This document shows positions 11,379-22,747 of a stretch of 64,000 bases of DNA, one piece after another. Under the pieces are notes generated by a model. That model did not search any database. It saw only the letters and a program-made list of their open reading frames with translations, and was not told where the DNA came from. The translations under genes were made by a program, and so were the position numbers. The DNA is taken from positions 1,860,001 through 1,924,000 of the forward strand of contig CM065647.1 of NCBI GenBank assembly GCA_033220425.1, in the 5' to 3' direction. Positions within the stretch are counted from its first letter, which is position 1. Each line of letters starts with the position of its first letter. This stretch comes from Lepraria neglecta (Eukaryota; Ascomycota; Lecanoromycetes; Lecanorales; Stereocaulaceae).

Positions 11379-13381
11379 CTAAATGCCCGCAATTGGTGAA
11401 AGACTTGTAAATCGTCTGAAGAAAATATAGTACTCGTACAGAGACAGCTTGAGCTCGACTCTCATAAACGACGACCAAGCCGCTATAAGTCGAAACAGAT
11501 TATGCGGCCATAGTTTGCTGCCAGTCTGAGCAATGATTTCCATCTGTTCTTCGAAAATGGTTTTGCTGCAGTAGCGGGCTAGGATCATGAAATTGCGGAC
11601 TGGGCCATCTCGTGTGTGAAGATTTTCGTCTAGGCTGCGAGCTGTGTAATGTCAGCTTTTATAACCTGATGTGATGCTCTTGCAAACTTACTCAGATCGT
11701 TCGTTTTCAGAATCAAGAGAATTATTGGTGGGACTCTGCCCAACATTTGAACCAGCTGCTTTCAGTCAGCAAGGTCCGAAGGACGAAAGGGCGTTCTTAC
11801 CTGTTGTAGCATGCCTTCGCCCAAAGCCCCAGAAATCTCCTCCTTTTCCTCGTCTGATCTGGTAGATACCACGGATTTGGTGACAGCCCTATAGTCTCTT
11901 CCAGTAATAGCGCTTGCAAAAAGCGGAAACTGGTCATCGGTGATCCTAGCAACATTGTAGGCATATTTGCGCATGTTCTTCTCGTCAGCGTCTATGACTG
12001 CAAGCCATAACTTTGCATAATCTCGACGCAGCTGCTTCGGTATGTCTCTGTAAAGACCGTGGTCATACAGGATAATGTCGAAGTTTGGCTCTCGTCTAGA
12101 ACTGTTCTTCCGAATCGCGATGTTCCCACCGTGTGGATCACAGTGAAGAGGAGTGTCTCCAAAGATCATTTCGTTGAATATACGTGCGAGCGCTGCAGAC
12201 ACTTCGTCGCGATCAATCCCATTGGAATCAAGGTATTCTAGATCGTCAGTCCTATGGCCGGGCACGTTCTCCATGACCAGGATGCGCTTCTTGCCCCACA
12301 TCACGTCTGGGACGACCAATGGCGAGCCTGGCAGGTTTAGGAAGTGCTTCCGTGTACGTAAAGCATTTTCTCCTTCCAGAGCAAAGTCTAACTCTTGAGG
12401 TAAAGAAGCTTCCATCTCGCTCGAGAGCCATTCAAGGTCGTATTCTGGAAAGAATTTTTTCAGCGTCGAAAATGTGAACCTCGTCAAAGTCAAATCCAGT
12501 GGTATCCATTCTTCCAACGCTGGGTGCTGTACTTTCACGGCGACTTTTCTTCCAGTATCCTTCATTGTTGCCAAGTGGACTTGAGCAAGGGAAGCTGCTC
12601 CTATGGGTACTCTCTCAAACTCATCGAAATGCTCTTCAATGGGTATTCCAGTGTCTCTTAGGACCATGTCCGCTATCGATTCGTAAGAGGACACCGGACA
12701 ACGGTCCTGCAACGGTATGAAAGTGGTAGTCCATTCTACCGGCAAGAGATAGTTCATGCTGCTCAGATGCTGCCCCAATTTGATGAATATTGAACCATTT
12801 GCTTCCATGGCCTTGAGCGTACGCTCTGCGCATCTTTTATGGCATGCTTTGAGAACTGCCTTCCACTCGTCTCCGTCCTCGGCGTTGTCCTTCAAGATGA
12901 TTTGATAGCTATGCAAACGAGAGTTAGCAGGCTAAGGAAGATTCACTGTAGTGCTGACAAGAACTTACTCTCGAACACTTCGACCCAGTGCATAGAGCAC
13001 CCGCATAGACCTAGTGGCTGCTGCATAGCTATGCCGTGCACTATCCGAGAAAGTCAGAAAGAAGCCAGCACCTAACAACGCTGCAAGTATTATAGCGAGA
13101 TTACTGCGATTCGCACTGGCGTTCTTCGATGTTGGACTGTGCACTGAGGGAGGTTTCGCTAGAGGCTTCTTTGAGGTGGCAGCCTTCACTTTTGTGCTCT
13201 TATTCTTGGAAGCCTTCGAGACGAAAGGCGTCGCTGTTGGGGCAGTCGTAGGCCTGGTTGCATAAGTGGCATATTGAAATGGAGATTTTCGTCGTCCAGG
13301 TAGGCATCTATTACATATCCATGAGCCAGTCTTAGAGACCTCGGCCACCGGTTTGAGGGTCCTCATGCTCTTGTAGTCCAC
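11379..13381 (-). CDS. MCP2: Mitochondrial ABC1/ADCK-family atypical kinase (Mcp2-like)
   Basis: Four exons, join(13381..12969, 12908..11801, 11755..11692, 11641..11379), give 615 residues. The N-terminus is basic and Ser/Thr-rich, like a mitochondrial presequence, followed by a transmembrane helix around residues 92-110. The UbiB/ABC1 kinase-like domain shows the KLGQ signature (IFIKLGQHLSS), an Ala-rich loop (PIGAASLAQVH), VAVKVQHP, PQELDF and HCDPHGGN. The C-terminus carries LKTNDLTRSLDENL, which I recall from yeast Mcp2 (YLR253W), a mitochondrial inner-membrane protein linked to lipid and coenzyme Q homeostasis. Within the ABC1 family, the Mcp2 branch fits better than Coq8 because of this C-terminal block and the YDHGLYR motif. 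It is divergent from a small membrane protein gene with 195 bp between the starts. Confidence 0.9.
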
Positions 13382-13576
13382 TCAACATGTTTCGGTTGAG
13401 AGCATGAGGTGCTGCATAAATGCAAATACACTAAGAAAAAAATTGCAGCATTTTTTGCGGAATGATGCCGCTCGTCTCGAGTCTCGTCGACCACGTCGAC
13501 CCTTCACGCGCTTCCTCATTCCTCTTACAACCACAGGAAATATGCGAGCATAATAATTGCACCCACACATTACCCA
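13382..13576. promoter_or_regulatory. Shared divergent promoter region
   Basis: 195 bp separate the start codons of the Mcp2-like gene (minus) and the small one-helix protein (plus). Both promoters must fit in this short space. No factor site is identifiable by eye. Confidence 0.5.
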
Positions 13577-13963
13577 ATGGCGCCAGAACCATTGAGAGGC
13601 AAGCGTCTCTCCGAAATTAAGCTCTTCAGAGGCTACAACATCACCGCCAGGGCAGTGGTAGCCCCAATCGCTGCGTTCACAATGGCAGGACTGCTATTCG
13701 TCTACACTCGATCGTCTATTCATGCCGCCAAGCGAAATGTTGAGCGTCACCGTGCTGCTGATGGAGGCCAGATCAGCTGGTACAACGAGAGCCAGAGACG
13801 CCATGGAGCTCTTGAGAAACCCGAGGAGCAGGATACAATTAAGCAATTGTTTACAGGTGCGAAGGACAAGACCGGGGAGGTGGTTGTGACAGGTGCTCGC
13901 AGGACAGAGGCGGAAGAATTGCTTAGAGCCAGGAAGGGGAAGCGGGGCGAGAGCGTAAGATAG
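13577..13963 (+). CDS. Conserved small single-pass membrane protein
   Basis: Single exon, 128 residues, ATG in good context after the short divergent promoter. One hydrophobic helix (about residues 26-44, VVAPIAAFTMAGLLFVYTR) is preceded by a basic segment and followed by a basic hydrophilic tail, a topology common in small mitochondrial inner-membrane proteins. The GYNITARAVVAP and DGGQISWYNES segments look conserved; I recall similar uncharacterised proteins in other Pezizomycotina but no named family. Its divergent arrangement with the mitochondrial Mcp2-like gene is consistent with a mitochondrial role, though this is inference only. Confidence 0.7.
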   Translation: MAPEPLRGKRLSEIKLFRGYNITARAVVAPIAAFTMAGLLFVYTRSSIHAAKRNVERHRAADGGQISWYNESQRRHGALEKPEEQDTIKQLFTGAKDKTGEVVVTGARRTEAEELLRARKGKRGESVR

Positions 13964-14594
13964 CGTTCTGGCTCCCTCCCAGGGAAAACATCTCAACTCA
14001 CTTTATCACGGGATTCTTGGAGACCAGGTCAATGAGGAGCTGTAGGCAGGCCTTGCCGGTCATCAAACCCCCCTCCGAAGTGGCCGCTGCCAACCAGGCG
14101 CTGCGTCTACCCGCGGCTTCCAGCCGAATCGGCGAAACAACGGGGAGAAGTCGTTAGAGAGGAGAGACGGAAGGCTGGAGGAGATGAAGACAGGATTATG
14201 GGTTGCAGTTGATACGCGAACTCGTTAGGGACTTGTGGCTGTGGTTGATAAGTATAACTTTCCACAAGCACGAATATGTACATATCCCAATAGGCACAGT
14301 GTGCTAGAGCTGTTAAAGCCCTAGGCAAACAATATTGTCGCCAAACTTTAGAGAATTCAACTGACTTTGAACGCCTTAGGTCCAGTAGGCCACTCGCTAT
14401 GGTCTGAAAACCCATGAGACCCGAAGCACCCTTTGGAAACACCTCCTACACCTTCATCTTAAAACAAACACAGTGAACGTCCTGATGAGCCCAATTGCTG
14501 ATTTAGGTTTATAAGCCACCTGCGGAGAACGAGGGCGAAGGCTAATGTGGTAACTAAGGATGTTCTTTTCGTGCGCCATACAACAGACCCAGTT
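13964..14594. other. Convergent intergenic region
   Basis: 631 bp between converging 3' ends. A minus-strand open stretch at 14107-14442 has no family resemblance and is probably chance. I see no other gene. Confidence 0.45.
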
Positions 14595-15949
14595 TCATGC
14601 AACAGCTTCCCCCAGGGCGCCCTCGCCTGAGTTATCATCACGTTGAAGGTCAAACAAGGTCTTCTTGAGGTACTCAAAAGTAAGGATCGTCGTCATAGCG
14701 GAGGGTACAGCTCGTATTAGATTCGTTCCAAGGCCAGCGTAGAAGCCCCGCCAGCCTTCTTCCATTAGGATAGTCCTGCAAGTCTGGACTGTGCCCCGAT
14801 AGCGTAGTCCATCCACAGCAGGCGCGATAACTCCAGGAGGCCATCCATGGTCTCCTGGCCTTTTCAACCCTTCCCTTAATGGCATTCCAGGCGAAGTCGC
14901 TGACCTCTGTTGAGTTTGGAGACGTGTCCGGACAACCTCATGGGGATAAGTCGCCGTGCTGGCACATACTTTGCTCAAGAAGACCGCTAAAGCTAAGCCG
15001 TAGAAATGATGGCTACGGTCCTCATCACTTTCTTTTTGTCCTTTTCCGATGCCAGTGAACTTTTCCTTGAAGATCTCATATAGCGGGAATTGAATTGCAA
15101 CATGAGTCAACCCCAGCAATGCTGGCGTAAGGCCGGAGTAGAAAGACAGAATGCCTTCATGGCGATACATCACCCTTGCTGCGTCCCAGGTGTTCTTGTA
15201 GTGCCAAGGAGGCCTTACGTGATTGGTGGATGTCGCTGGATTTGACTGTGACATGAGCCTTGTCTTTATGACCCAGATCGGGTTGGTTGCCATTGTCGAG
15301 CATGCGCCTCCACTCAGAGAAGCGTAGACGTTTGCGAGAAACCAATTGTCTAGAAATTATTGGTCAGCGAGACAGCCTTCGATTCGGTTTATCGAGCTTG
15401 CTCACCTGTCTTAGTCCTGAAGAACGCTTGCGTTTTGTTGTACACAGTCAGGTAGACAGCCCAAGTTGGAACATAACCCAGAAGCATTGGTCCAAGCCCT
15501 CTATACATGCCGCGAAGTCCTTCCTCTTTCCATATTGTGGCAGCCGTCCCCGTAACGCCCCGGTAGGCAGCAGTAGTAATCTTGACCCCATTTTTCGACG
15601 CCCTGAAACCCCCCTGGGCTTGTAGCTTCGTCTTGATAACATCCAATGGGCAGCTCACAAGTCCGGAAACAGCACCAGCGACACCTCCGGATATAGGAAC
15701 CACATAGCCCTCGGGAATATTCCTAACCCATCGATGGAGCTGAGTGTTCGGTGGGTTTGAGGTTCCCGTCTGGGTGTCTTGAGCAGCAATTGAACGTGAG
15801 GAGTTGCGGTCAAAGGACATCGCTGGGACGATAAAGCTGCAGGAGGTAGTACTAAGGCATTTGGAAGTATAGAAGGTATTCGCTGGCTTGGAAGCGTCTT
15901 GGAGATCCTGTTGTTGATCCCCCCGTGCGCTGGAGCAACCCCGCAGCAC
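14595..15949 (-). CDS. Mitochondrial carrier, NAD+ transporter type (Yia6/Ndt1-like)
   Basis: Two exons, join(15949..15406, 15349..14595), give 432 residues. The protein has three mitochondrial-carrier repeats with signature motifs PLDVIKTKLQ, NPIWVIKTRL and PHEVVRTRLQ, each following a transmembrane segment. The first two match the pattern of yeast Yia6/Yea6 inner-membrane NAD+ carriers (PLDV-KT-LQAQ and NPIW-VKTRL), and GYVPTWAVY in repeat 1 is also typical. The NPIW motif is shared by pyrimidine-nucleotide (Rim2) and folate/FAD (Flx1) carriers, so substrate is inferred. A hydrophilic N-terminus of about 85 residues precedes repeat 1; an internal Met near residue 44 is an alternative start. 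Between repeats 2 and 3 there is a Gly/Pro insertion before LRYRGTV. It shares a 298-bp promoter with QCR7. Confidence 0.87.
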
Positions 15950-16247
15950 TTTTGGAGAGAGTGGGAAGCTAACGATTGGGGAGTTTCATCCTGGTTGAAG
16001 GCATTGGGTTAGATTCGAGTCGTTTGAGGGATGTATAGAAGGGTTCGAAGCCTGCTCGAGTAGACCAAGTTTAGGAAGGGAGACGTTGCATGTGCATGAG
16101 TGCCTTTTTGGAGCTGCCAGGAAAGTCGAAGAATAGAATAGGCGGTCTCCCGGCAAGGCTAACGAATTTCCCCCGAACGGCCGAAGCCGACAGTCATCGT
16201 TGGCTTCCATCAATCACGTCCTACTCAGCAATTGCAAGGTCGCAGTC
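15950..16247. promoter_or_regulatory. Shared promoter of the mitochondrial carrier and QCR7
   Basis: 298 bp between two divergent start codons whose products both belong to the mitochondrial inner membrane. The arrangement would allow co-regulation. I cannot assign particular binding sites. Confidence 0.5.
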
Positions 16248-16870
16248 ATGTCAGCCCCATCCCTCGCCAACTACATAACCAAGCGACCATGGCTCAAGCG
16301 CTGGATGATGCCATTGGCAAACTGGTACGCAGATGCTGCGGGATATAGGAAGCTTGGCTTAAGGTAATCCGCCTCTGCTCTCACCAGCACACTAGGGCTG
16401 GCAGACCATGTCTCTCAGCTCTCATGCCCACAGAGCACTACAAGGAAGATGCAGCGCTAAACATTGTGACAACACAGGGCCGATGACCTGATCCCCGAGG
16501 AGTCAGATACTGTCCTGCTCGCCCTGAAGCGATTGCCGCCCAAGGAGGCTTATGACCGAGTTTTTCGCCTTCGAAGAGCTTTCCAGGTACGCTATAGTCA
16601 CATCCAGAAAGCTAACGGGGATTGATTGCGCGTTGCTGACTGCGCTCAGTGCTCGCTTGCCCACCAATTGCTTCCCAAAGACCAGCAGACTAAGCCTGAA
16701 GATGTGAGTAGCGGTCAGAGACTGCGTCTGGGAACAAATTGCTTACTATCGTATAGGACTACGCTTACCTTTCACCCATTATCAAAGAGATTGAGGCAGA
16801 ATCGAGGGAGCGTGACGACTTAGAGGCTATGGTCGTCAGCAAGAGGAAGAAGGCAGCAGAAGATCATTGA
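16248..16870 (+). CDS. QCR7: Cytochrome bc1 complex subunit 7
   Basis: Four exons, join(16248..16363, 16478..16586, 16650..16703, 16757..16870), give 130 residues, the usual size for the 14-kDa ubiquinol-cytochrome c reductase subunit. Family marks in order are YADAAGYRKLGL near residues 33-44, DDLIPEE, LPPKEAYDRVFRLRRA and a basic/acidic C-terminus after YLSPIIKEI. The subunit binds cytochrome b on the matrix side of complex III and is needed for assembly. Every open frame here is short because the gene is cut into small exons. The introns are small (50-114 nt) with clear GT-AG ends. It is divergent from a mitochondrial carrier. Confidence 0.93.
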
Positions 16871-17125
16871 GCACTAGAAGCATTCCCTTGCTCTAAACTA
16901 CACTTGTCATCCTACATTGGCGTTTGTCTTCCATTAGACTGTAGTCTACTGTACATATAGGAGATCCTTCCAAGGCACTGTGCCCAAATGATGCTTATTA
17001 CGCAAGGATTAATTTCCAAATTTGGTACACTTTTAAACATCCAGGTACTCTTTGCTTTTTGAACTCGGAACCACCAGAGAAACTCATCAATCAGCTCTTC
17101 TCTATCCATGGTCTCAGCTATTTTT

Positions 17126-18541
17126 TCACATCTGTTCGACGACATCGGTATTTACATCCTCAACCCTCCACATGTACCACATAAATACACTTCTATTAGG
17201 CCTTTAGTACTTTCAGCCAATCAATCGGGTTTTGGGGTTACTAACCGATAAGGTGCAAACTTTTCAGAATGCTTCAGCATGTCCTGCTCTGACATGTACT
17301 TCCATTTACCTCCCCCTTTAGCCTTCAGCTTCTTCACATCTTTGCCCATGAAAGCAGCCATGCCTCTCCTGTTAGAATCAGTAGAACATCCGCAATACCA
17401 AGCGGACAGGGATGAATCGTACTGGACTCCCAGATCACCCGTCGAGAGTATATCCATCCTCTTCAGCCCCTACGCACATTTCGGAGTCAGCATTCCTCTT
17501 CATGGATACAAGAAAGGATTCTGAGACATGTTTAGGGAGCACAGCCCGTGTCATTGCCCCCGTGATGGGTCTCAGGGCTCAGACAATGGTCCCAATGGGG
17601 AAGACAACACTCCGAAAAGTACGTACAAAACATGCAAACATCTCCACAGACCACCTGCCCAAGCCCCTCACCGCAGTTAACTTCTCAAGTACCTCTTCAT
17701 CGCTCGCATTGATAAGCATAGCAGCACTCAACTCTCCACTTGCAAATTTCTCGGCAAGCCCTTTTATATACTCTGCTTTTCGCTCAGAGAGCCCGGCTTG
17801 GCGTAGAAATGGAACGGTGCACGAGGCTACCTGCGAAGGCGTAGGGAATGCTTGGTCTTGTGATGTCTGCCCGTCTTCTGGCGGATGGAACAGTGCTATA
17901 AATTTGCTCTTGATCGAGGAGGCTGCCGCTCCTGAGACTTGTTGTGCCATGATGCCACTACAGAGGCTCTTGAAGGGATTACATTCCTCCGCGAGTCCTT
18001 CTGGACAGAAGATTCGACAGTAGTGCTTCTCGATGAGAGGCTGTAGCCTTGGTTCTTGTTGGGTTAGATGGGCACAAGCCTGTTCTAAGATATGGCCTGT
18101 TGTTGTCGTTGCCCGTGGGATGCCAGTCTTAGATGGAGATCCATCGACAGTGTCCTTGGAATACGTTAGAAGACGAGAGCCTCTAGGAGTTATCAGAGGT
18201 GCGTTCGTTCTATCAGGCTCAGCGGGTCGGTCAAGAGAGGCTGTAAGATTTGTGGTATCAGAGACCCCGTTCGTATATTCCCTGGATGGGGTGATGCCAT
18301 TTTCAACCAATGTGCTGGACGGCGCTTGAAGCTCTACTGAGGGATCAAATCGAGCTCTCTTCGGCGGTGGAATCGTCGGTTCATCTAGAGGGCTGATATT
18401 CTTTTTTTGTGCCTTTGCCCGAGGGTTCTTAGATGGCTGCTTTCTAGGTTGCTTGTTTGTAGGCTGGACTTGAGCTGGTGGTGTAGCGGTGATTTTGGCC
18501 ACAGTACCAGTGCTGCTTCTGAGGGCACGCTTGGAAGACAT
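17126..18541 (-). CDS. MAG1: DNA-3-methyladenine glycosylase (HhH-GPD, Mag1/AlkA type)
   Basis: Four exons, join(18541..17627, 17469..17423, 17368..17246, 17192..17126), give 383 residues. This base-excision-repair enzyme removes alkylated purines. After a disordered basic N-terminus of about 145 residues comes the HhH-GPD fold: SGIMAQQVSGAAASSI (helical entry motif), then the helix-hairpin-helix LTAVRGLGRWSVEMF, and the catalytic Asp317 in STGDLGVQ, encoded by the 47-nt second exon. The C-terminal FMWYMWRVED matches the family end. The start at 18541 (MSSKRALRSS) is preferred; a longer frame begins at 18583 with a His-rich segment unlikely to be conserved. The N-terminal basic segments may be nuclear localisation signals. 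Confidence 0.92.
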
Positions 18542-20374
18542 GATACGCAGGCGGTGATGATGGAACCTGAAACCGAGCATCAAGTAGGAAGCTGAGTAAG
18601 ACGGTCTGGGAGATTGGCATCAGAAGCCTTACATCGGCAAAGCCTTCCTACAGAAGCATTTTCGAAAAGCTATCTCTTATCTGACTACGCTATTCTACCT
18701 ACTTGGTGTTCTGTAATACTGAGCCTATACCAGGATTACTTGAGGATTCCCTGATGTTGGTAATCCTCGAAATCCCTTCCCCCGCCTGCTACAAAAAGTA
18801 TGTCGTACCTTATCAATCCGGCAAGAGAAGGCTGGCCGTAAGTACGACTGAGGCAATTGCATGCATTGACCGCATGCTTCATGCATACTCCACAAAACGA
18901 TAGCTTTCTGAAAGCCAAAGATTGTCCCGATTCTGACAGCGGAGATTATTGATACTTGGCAATTGGTGGCATGGACGGGTGAGGCGTCAAGAGAGATTTG
19001 CTTTGGCGGAGATCGACAAATCAGTGGCTTTGTCCGAAACAAATTTCATGCTTCGGAATATCGTTTCAGCAATGCATTTGAGGTCGTTCTGCGGCCTGCC
19101 TCCTGTAAGTATCTGTAAGATTTCACTCGTTGGCAAATAATGTCAACTGTTGTGCTCGTGTCCTTGAGATGCGTTGTCGCCATCTGTTGCCACTGATGAC
19201 GACTACAATTGCTGCGGAGTTAAGGCCAGACTCAATTAGATTTCCACTTTGCACGCCAAAAATCCGAGGATTGCGCCGGCTACAGTTCAAAGAAGCCGCG
19301 CCTCTGCTCGGTCGCTGCGGGGCTACAGCAGACCAGTCTGTCTATCATACGAGAGGCAAGCAAATATTTGGCTCATGCATGACTAGCTGCCGTTCAGATC
19401 GTGCAGGGATGGGCGGTATCTGCAGCTTGCCAAAAGCCTTTGAAAAGCCACCGCTTTGAAGGATATTGCGCATCTAGAATGGATCTCTCAATGGCTTTTA
19501 GCAAGCGTAGTCTTGACTCATCTGTAGACCATCCGGAACATTACTCATGTAGAGTTGGGAGCTCTGGATAGACGTCGCTGTTGAGAATGCACTCCGCAAC
19601 GGTAACGGAAGGAGTCTGTCGCCAAAAGGACGAGGGCTTCAATAATGCTGTTATCTGCCAATCAGGAAACAGCAAAATTTGGAGATAATGCAAGGGTGGG
19701 TCGGGAAGAGAGAGATAGTGATCTATGTTGGGCATGGCGCGATGGCAACTTTTAGGACGGTGGGGGAAGCAGGAAGCCGCTAGGACGAAATTCGCAACGC
19801 TCGGTGGGTTGGGCCTAACACAGACCAGGGTCTCCTTTATTTTAATCGGCATCCCTAATTCTGCTCCTTCCCCCAAAATTTCTTGCACGACTCCAACTCT
19901 GTTTCTTCCATTCTCCCAATTGAAAGGTCTTTCGTACCTGCCTCTCGTTGACATTGACAACAGCGCTTCACGTTCATCCCAGCGGCGCTTTCTGAGATTC
20001 ATCGAGATCTCACGTCGGCAGCTTCTAATTTAATATTAGCCTTTAATCCGCTTGTTTTTCTCTTCTACACGCTCGCTGCATCCCTTCCAACCAATCCACC
20101 AATTCCACCCCATTCTCACGCACTCCCTCCACGAATCAGCATCACCACTCAATCGTCTCGCAGCTCTTAATACACCCTTCCAGGTTCGTCTTACACTCTA
20201 GACAAGCTACTTGGCACCTTGTGCAACACCCGCCATCTTTGCTTGTGTTTACCTGCATTTCTCAACGCCTCCGATTTCAACCCACGCCACCACCACCATC
20301 TCACAGCATCAATTCCATCCATAAAGCTGACCTTTTATCTCTCTAGTTATCAGATCCAACGCATATTACACGCA
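18542..20374. other. Long intergenic region ending in the ECM33 leader
   Basis: 1833 bp between two divergent genes. The last 330 bases (about 20040-20370) are strikingly pyrimidine-rich on the plus strand (runs of C, CT and CCA), as in 5' leaders of highly expressed fungal genes. A 153-codon minus-strand frame at 19541-20002 shows no conserved pattern. No other gene is supported. Confidence 0.5.
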
Positions 20375-21724
20375 ATGGCCATCATAACATACCTTCTGCC
20401 AGCGGTCGCCCTCGCAAGCACTGCCTTGGGTAAGTCAAACCACCCCAAATCCCAACCTTTCATTCCTTCACATCGATCATGACAAAACACGTACTGACTA
20501 GATAAATACAGCTCAGTGCAGTAACTCAGCGACCACGACAATCACAGCATCAGCCGATGCCTCTGCTCTGGCCTCTTGCACAACATACAGTGGCTCCGTT
20601 GCCATCCCAACAGATCTTACCGACCCTACGGACACCAACGGCCATAACACGCTGAGTGTTAGTGGCGTGGAGAAGATCACAGGCAACTTGACCGTCACCA
20701 ATGCTGTGAAGCTCGCCAGCTTGACATTTGGCGACCTCAAATCTATCGGTGGCTTTGAGCTTGGAGCCCTAACGGTTCTGTCGGAATTGTCATTCCTACA
20801 ACTCACAACTGTCACTAGCCTGAACTTCACTGCTCTCGCTGCGTTGCAAGAGCTGTCCTTTGGAGGCACGGGCATCACCAAAGCTGACAGTATCCTCATC
20901 ACCAATACTGGATTGAGCTCTTTGATGGGTTTAACCAACCTGGAACAGGTCACAACCTTCAACATCAACAACAATCCCTCGTTGCAAAACATCAGCTTGC
21001 AAGTTACCAACATTCAGGGAGCATTGAATATTGAGGCCAACGACGGCTACGTGTCGGGACTGCAGACTTCGTTCCCTTTGCTTGAAACGGCTAAGAATAT
21101 GACTTTCCGTAACTGCAGCTCGGTCGTGCTGCCATCCCTTGCCAACGTCACTCAAGACTTGGGTTTCTACGGCAATACCATGCAATCCTTTGCTGCACCT
21201 AACCTCACTACCACTGGTGGTCTTATCTTTGTTGACAACACTGACTTGACCAACATCTCCCTCCCAGCGCTTACTTCGGTCAACGCCAGCTACCAAATTG
21301 CCAACAACACTATGTTGAAGCAGATCAATGGGTTCCAGAAGCTTGCAATTATCGGAGGTGCCTTGGATTTCACCGGCAACTTCACTGAGTGAGTACAACC
21401 TATATCTACTGATACAGCCAAAATTGCGAGAACTAACTATAAACTAGCGTTGCACTACCTGCCTTGTCGCAGGTGAAAGGTGCCTTCAACATGCAGAGCT
21501 CAGGAACCCTGGACTGCAGCGCCTTCGACACCGACAACAGCAACAAAGTCATCAAGGGCAACTACGTCTGCAAAGGAAGTTTGTCCAAGCCCGGAGGTCA
21601 AGGTACTAAGCCATCAAGCGGTGCAACAACCTCTAGCAGCGCTGCTCAACCCTTGAATGTCAATATCCCAACAGTGATGGGTGGAACCTCCATCTTGGCG
21701 GGTCTTTTGCAACTCCTCCTATAA
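20375..21724 (+). CDS. ECM33: GPI-anchored cell-wall protein, Ecm33/Sps2 family
   Basis: Three exons, join(20375..20429, 20512..21388, 21448..21724), give 402 residues. The first exon encodes a signal peptide (MAIITYLLPAVALASTALG) cut near the AQC junction. The body is a receptor-L-domain-like leucine-rich fold with repeated Leu/Ile/Asn patterns (GNLTVTNAVKLASL, SLTFGDLKSIGG, NNPSLQNISL), many N-glycosylation sequons, and the conserved GAFNMQSSGTLDCSAF before a Ser/Thr linker. The C-terminus ends in a hydrophobic tail (about 20 residues after LNVN), as needed for GPI attachment. Ecm33 proteins sit at the plasma membrane and wall and support wall integrity. The upstream pyrimidine-rich leader suggests strong expression. 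Confidence 0.93.
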
Positions 21725-22747
21725 GCTGTTTCCGATGTGGACTTGAGGATGTGTCTCGTGAATTTGCCTTCCATGACGGGTCATTAGGTGTCGAGCGAAG
21801 GTTCATTCATTTAGACAATTGTGCGAGCGATGCATTGTTTTAAACAAGATACATATGCGGTTGAGCAGCAAGATGGGTGGCAGAGAGGTTGGAGAATAGA
21901 TTGCCTAGCTTTAGCATGGTCTCTTGAAGTATGACATGACGGTGGACTTCTTGCAGAAGCTGGTTTTCCTGGTTGCTTCAAGGTGCTTTAAAAGCGATAT
22001 GAGCCTCATAGGTGCACGTGTTCTTCTCTTCGGTGTTATCGGGTTCATGTCCATATTGGCTCTTGTTGTTGTACCTTATCTACAAAGCTCTCTGTCATCC
22101 TGCTAGGGATAGACAAGCATAATACAGATTCTCCACGATGCGTCTTGCCTCCGGAGTAATCCTCCATATTCCAGGACTGCCTCGTTCCCGGTTATGACAG
22201 AACCAACGCTGCATGTACATCTAGTACCCTAAGCTTGTTTTACGGCTGACCAACGTAGACTTCAACAGTGCATGTGTGGTCTTGGGCCCGTGTCATATAA
22301 AGAAGTGGTAAGCGAACACTGGTCCGTTGTCTTCGCATCACGCTAACCGATCACTGGGATCATCAACCTGGTTCTCGCTCGATCGAATGCAAGATGTGAC
22401 TACATGATCTCCAGATCATAACCCGAAGCCGCGGAGCAAGGGCCGGTTTGTGGGGAAGAAAATTTTCGATATTCTTGCAGTGGTCTATCACATTCTTTGG
22501 GCCACAACGAACACATTACGATCTATCTACACGTATGAAATGATGGTTATGTGCACTTTGCTTTGCGATTATGCCACCGAAGCCAGAAGACTCAAATTCC
22601 TCTACTTTCTCCTGCCATGCTAACAAAGCTTGCTCTGTTTCAAGTCCTCTATTGCATTGCTGCCAGGTTCAGTCAACCTCTGATGCTCGACACTCTTCGC
22701 CCTTTGAGCTTTCTCGATCTACAGCTATCATTCAAGGAGCACATCTG
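21725..22747. other. Intergenic region
   Basis: 1023 bp between ECM33 and the bHLH-like gene, in tandem. A frame opening at 22571 runs into exon 1 of the next gene, but its upstream part looks like leader rather than coding sequence. Nothing else is supported. Confidence 0.45.

Noticed and set aside
14595-15949. Rim2 pyrimidine-nucleotide carrier
   Set aside because: Shares NPIW but repeat 1 and the overall pattern fit the Yia6/Ndt branch better.
19541-20002. 153-codon minus-strand frame upstream of ECM33
   Set aside because: No hydrophobic or conserved pattern and it overlaps the expected ECM33 promoter and leader.
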